Positions 7,424 through 7,746 of a DNA stretch of 7,746 nt are shown here, in pieces. Each line of letters begins with the position of its first letter. Positions within the stretch are counted from its first letter, which is position 1. Source of the stretch: an uncultured Alphaproteobacteria bacterium (GTDB lineage Bacteria; Pseudomonadota; Alphaproteobacteria; Caulobacterales; Aquidulcibacteraceae). The stretch lies in assembly GCA_937967725.1 (NCBI GenBank), contig CALBSY010000335.1, forward strand, positions 1 to 7,746. Direction: 5' to 3'. The notes beneath the pieces are model-generated. The model saw nothing but the letters and a program-made list of their open reading frames with translations, was not told where the DNA came from and made no database searches. Made by a program: the position numbers and the translations under genes.

Positions 7424-7448
7424 GGAACGTTGCTTTCGCCGCCGGGTT
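7424..7448 (+). promoter_or_regulatory. Candidate EcfG (general stress response) promoter of the small secreted protein
   Basis: GGAAC (7424-7428), 16 bases, then GGTT (7445-7448), pointing at the gene starting at 7496. Alphaproteobacterial EcfG sigma factors recognise GGAAC-N16/17-CGTT or GTT, so the -35 matches fully and the -10 in three of four bases. The spacing would place transcription start near 7455, about 40 nt before the ATG. Small exported proteins are frequent members of this regulon. GGAAC is also half of a small dyad (GTTCC-CCA-GGAAC, 7416-7428), so chance is possible. Confidence 0.4.
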
Positions 7449-7483
7449 GGACTCGCAACGGTCCCCGAGGGGCCGCCAAGAAT

Positions 7484-7492
7484 GAGGAAGGA
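7484..7492 (+). promoter_or_regulatory. Ribosome binding site of the small secreted protein
   Basis: GAGGAAGGA lies just before ATG 7496; GAGG (7484-7487) is 8 nt from the start, good spacing. It excludes the longer frame from TTG 7430 and puts the signal peptide at the N-terminus. Confidence 0.75.
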
Positions 7493-7495
7493 ACG

Positions 7496-7672
7496 ATGAA
7501 AAAGCTTCTAGCAGCCGCCGCCGCTGTAAGCGTTCTCGCCGTGGCGGCGCCGGCCTCCGCCCAGGTCTGGCAAAACATTAATCAACGCCAAGCCAACCTT
7601 GAACATCGCATCGATGTGGGCGTCCGTAACGGGTCGCTCACACGCGGTGAAGCCGCGCGCCTCCGCGCTTAG
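7496..7672 (+). CDS. Small exported protein, ended early by an in-frame TAG
   Basis: The ORF gives 58 residues. Residues 1-22 are a clear Sec signal peptide: MKK, an Ala/Val/Leu core, and a PASA cleavage site before Gln23. The mature part (QVWQNINQRQANLEHRIDVG then SLTRGEAARLRA) resembles small alphaproteobacterial periplasmic proteins, of unknown function, that have a QRQAxLxxRID start and an LTRxEAxRLR helix. In that group the helix normally continues. Here the TAG at 7670 falls where I would expect an acidic residue (LRA-x-FRDL), and the next 24 codons stay open in frame to the window edge. The gene is thus either a truncated pseudogene or carries a base error (one change, GAG to TAG, would suffice). 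It is divergent from the NDUFA9-like gene, behind a possible EcfG promoter. Start and signal peptide are secure; the family resemblance is from memory. Confidence 0.75.
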   Translation: MKKLLAAAAAVSVLAVAAPASAQVWQNINQRQANLEHRIDVGVRNGSLTRGEAARLRA

Positions 7673-7746
7673 TTCCGCGATCTGGCGCCCCTGGAGGCCC
7701 ATTATCGCCGCACCGGCCCTGGTTTGAGTTTGGCGGACCGGCGCGA
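7673..7746 (+). pseudogene. In-frame continuation of the small exported protein after its TAG (cut by window edge)
   Basis: Directly after the stop the same frame reads FRDLAPLEAHYRR, then TGPGLSLADRR, to the end of the window. This amphipathic, Arg-rich, helix-like sequence joins smoothly to LTRGEAARLRA before the stop and matches how this kind of protein usually continues, often ending in a DRR-type helix. No new start codon with a ribosome site is seen here. It is the disconnected C-terminal part of the preceding gene unless the TAG is an error or is read through. Confidence 0.6.

Noticed and set aside
7416..7428. GTTCC-CCA-GGAAC as a LexA (SOS) box
   Set aside because: Alphaproteobacterial LexA uses a direct repeat GTTC-N7-GTTC; this is an inverted repeat with a 3-base gap.
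4682..7672. Genome-wide reassignment of TAA and TAG to sense codons
   Set aside because: About 936 gltB codons and the full gltD, NDUFA9-like and membrane-protein frames contain no in-frame TAA or TAG, and DUF488 ends at a TAG at a sensible place. Reassigned codons should appear more often.

Overview
The window reads as an ordinary, GC-rich chromosomal segment of an alphaproteobacterium. The signs are strong G/C preference at third codon positions, a gltD-gltB glutamate synthase pair, an NDUFA9-type complex I-associated reductase, an uppP homologue nearby, and a possible EcfG-type (GGAAC...GTT) promoter. A Caulobacterales/Hyphomonadaceae-like lineage is my guess from gene content, not something the sequence proves. 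I see no phage, transposon, CRISPR, RNA gene or defence system.

Layout. Positions 1-4210 (minus strand) hold the NADPH-dependent glutamate synthase operon. gltD is transcribed first (4210 to 2807, TTG start with a good Shine-Dalgarno), then gltB from an ATGA overlap at 2810; gltB runs off the left edge after about 936 codons. A 168-bp divergent intergenic region with two inverted repeats separates it from the plus-strand pair uppP (4379-5188) and a DUF488 protein (5185-5634). The DUF488 gene collides tail to tail, with a 38-bp overlap, with a minus-strand two-gene unit. In that unit an NDUFA9-family NAD(P)-binding protein (7266 to 6271) is followed by a six-helix membrane protein of unknown function (6274 to 5597), again through an ATGA overlap. 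After a 229-bp divergent spacer, a small signal-peptide-bearing protein starts at 7496 on the plus strand.

How the genes work together. GltB and GltD form glutamate synthase, which makes glutamate from glutamine and 2-oxoglutarate. UppP would recycle undecaprenyl diphosphate for envelope synthesis. The NDUFA9-like protein probably relates to respiratory complex I or quinone metabolism.

The main anomaly is that two separate genes carry an in-frame stop codon in the middle of otherwise intact coding sequence: a TAA at 4682-4684 in uppP and a TAG at 7670-7672 in the small secreted protein. In both, the same frame continues beyond the stop with family-like sequence. Around the uppP stop there is also a local cluster of unusual residues. 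Sequence error, recent gene inactivation, or tolerated nonsense or readthrough are the candidate explanations. A genome-wide reassigned stop codon looks unlikely. I found no convincing undescribed multi-gene system here.
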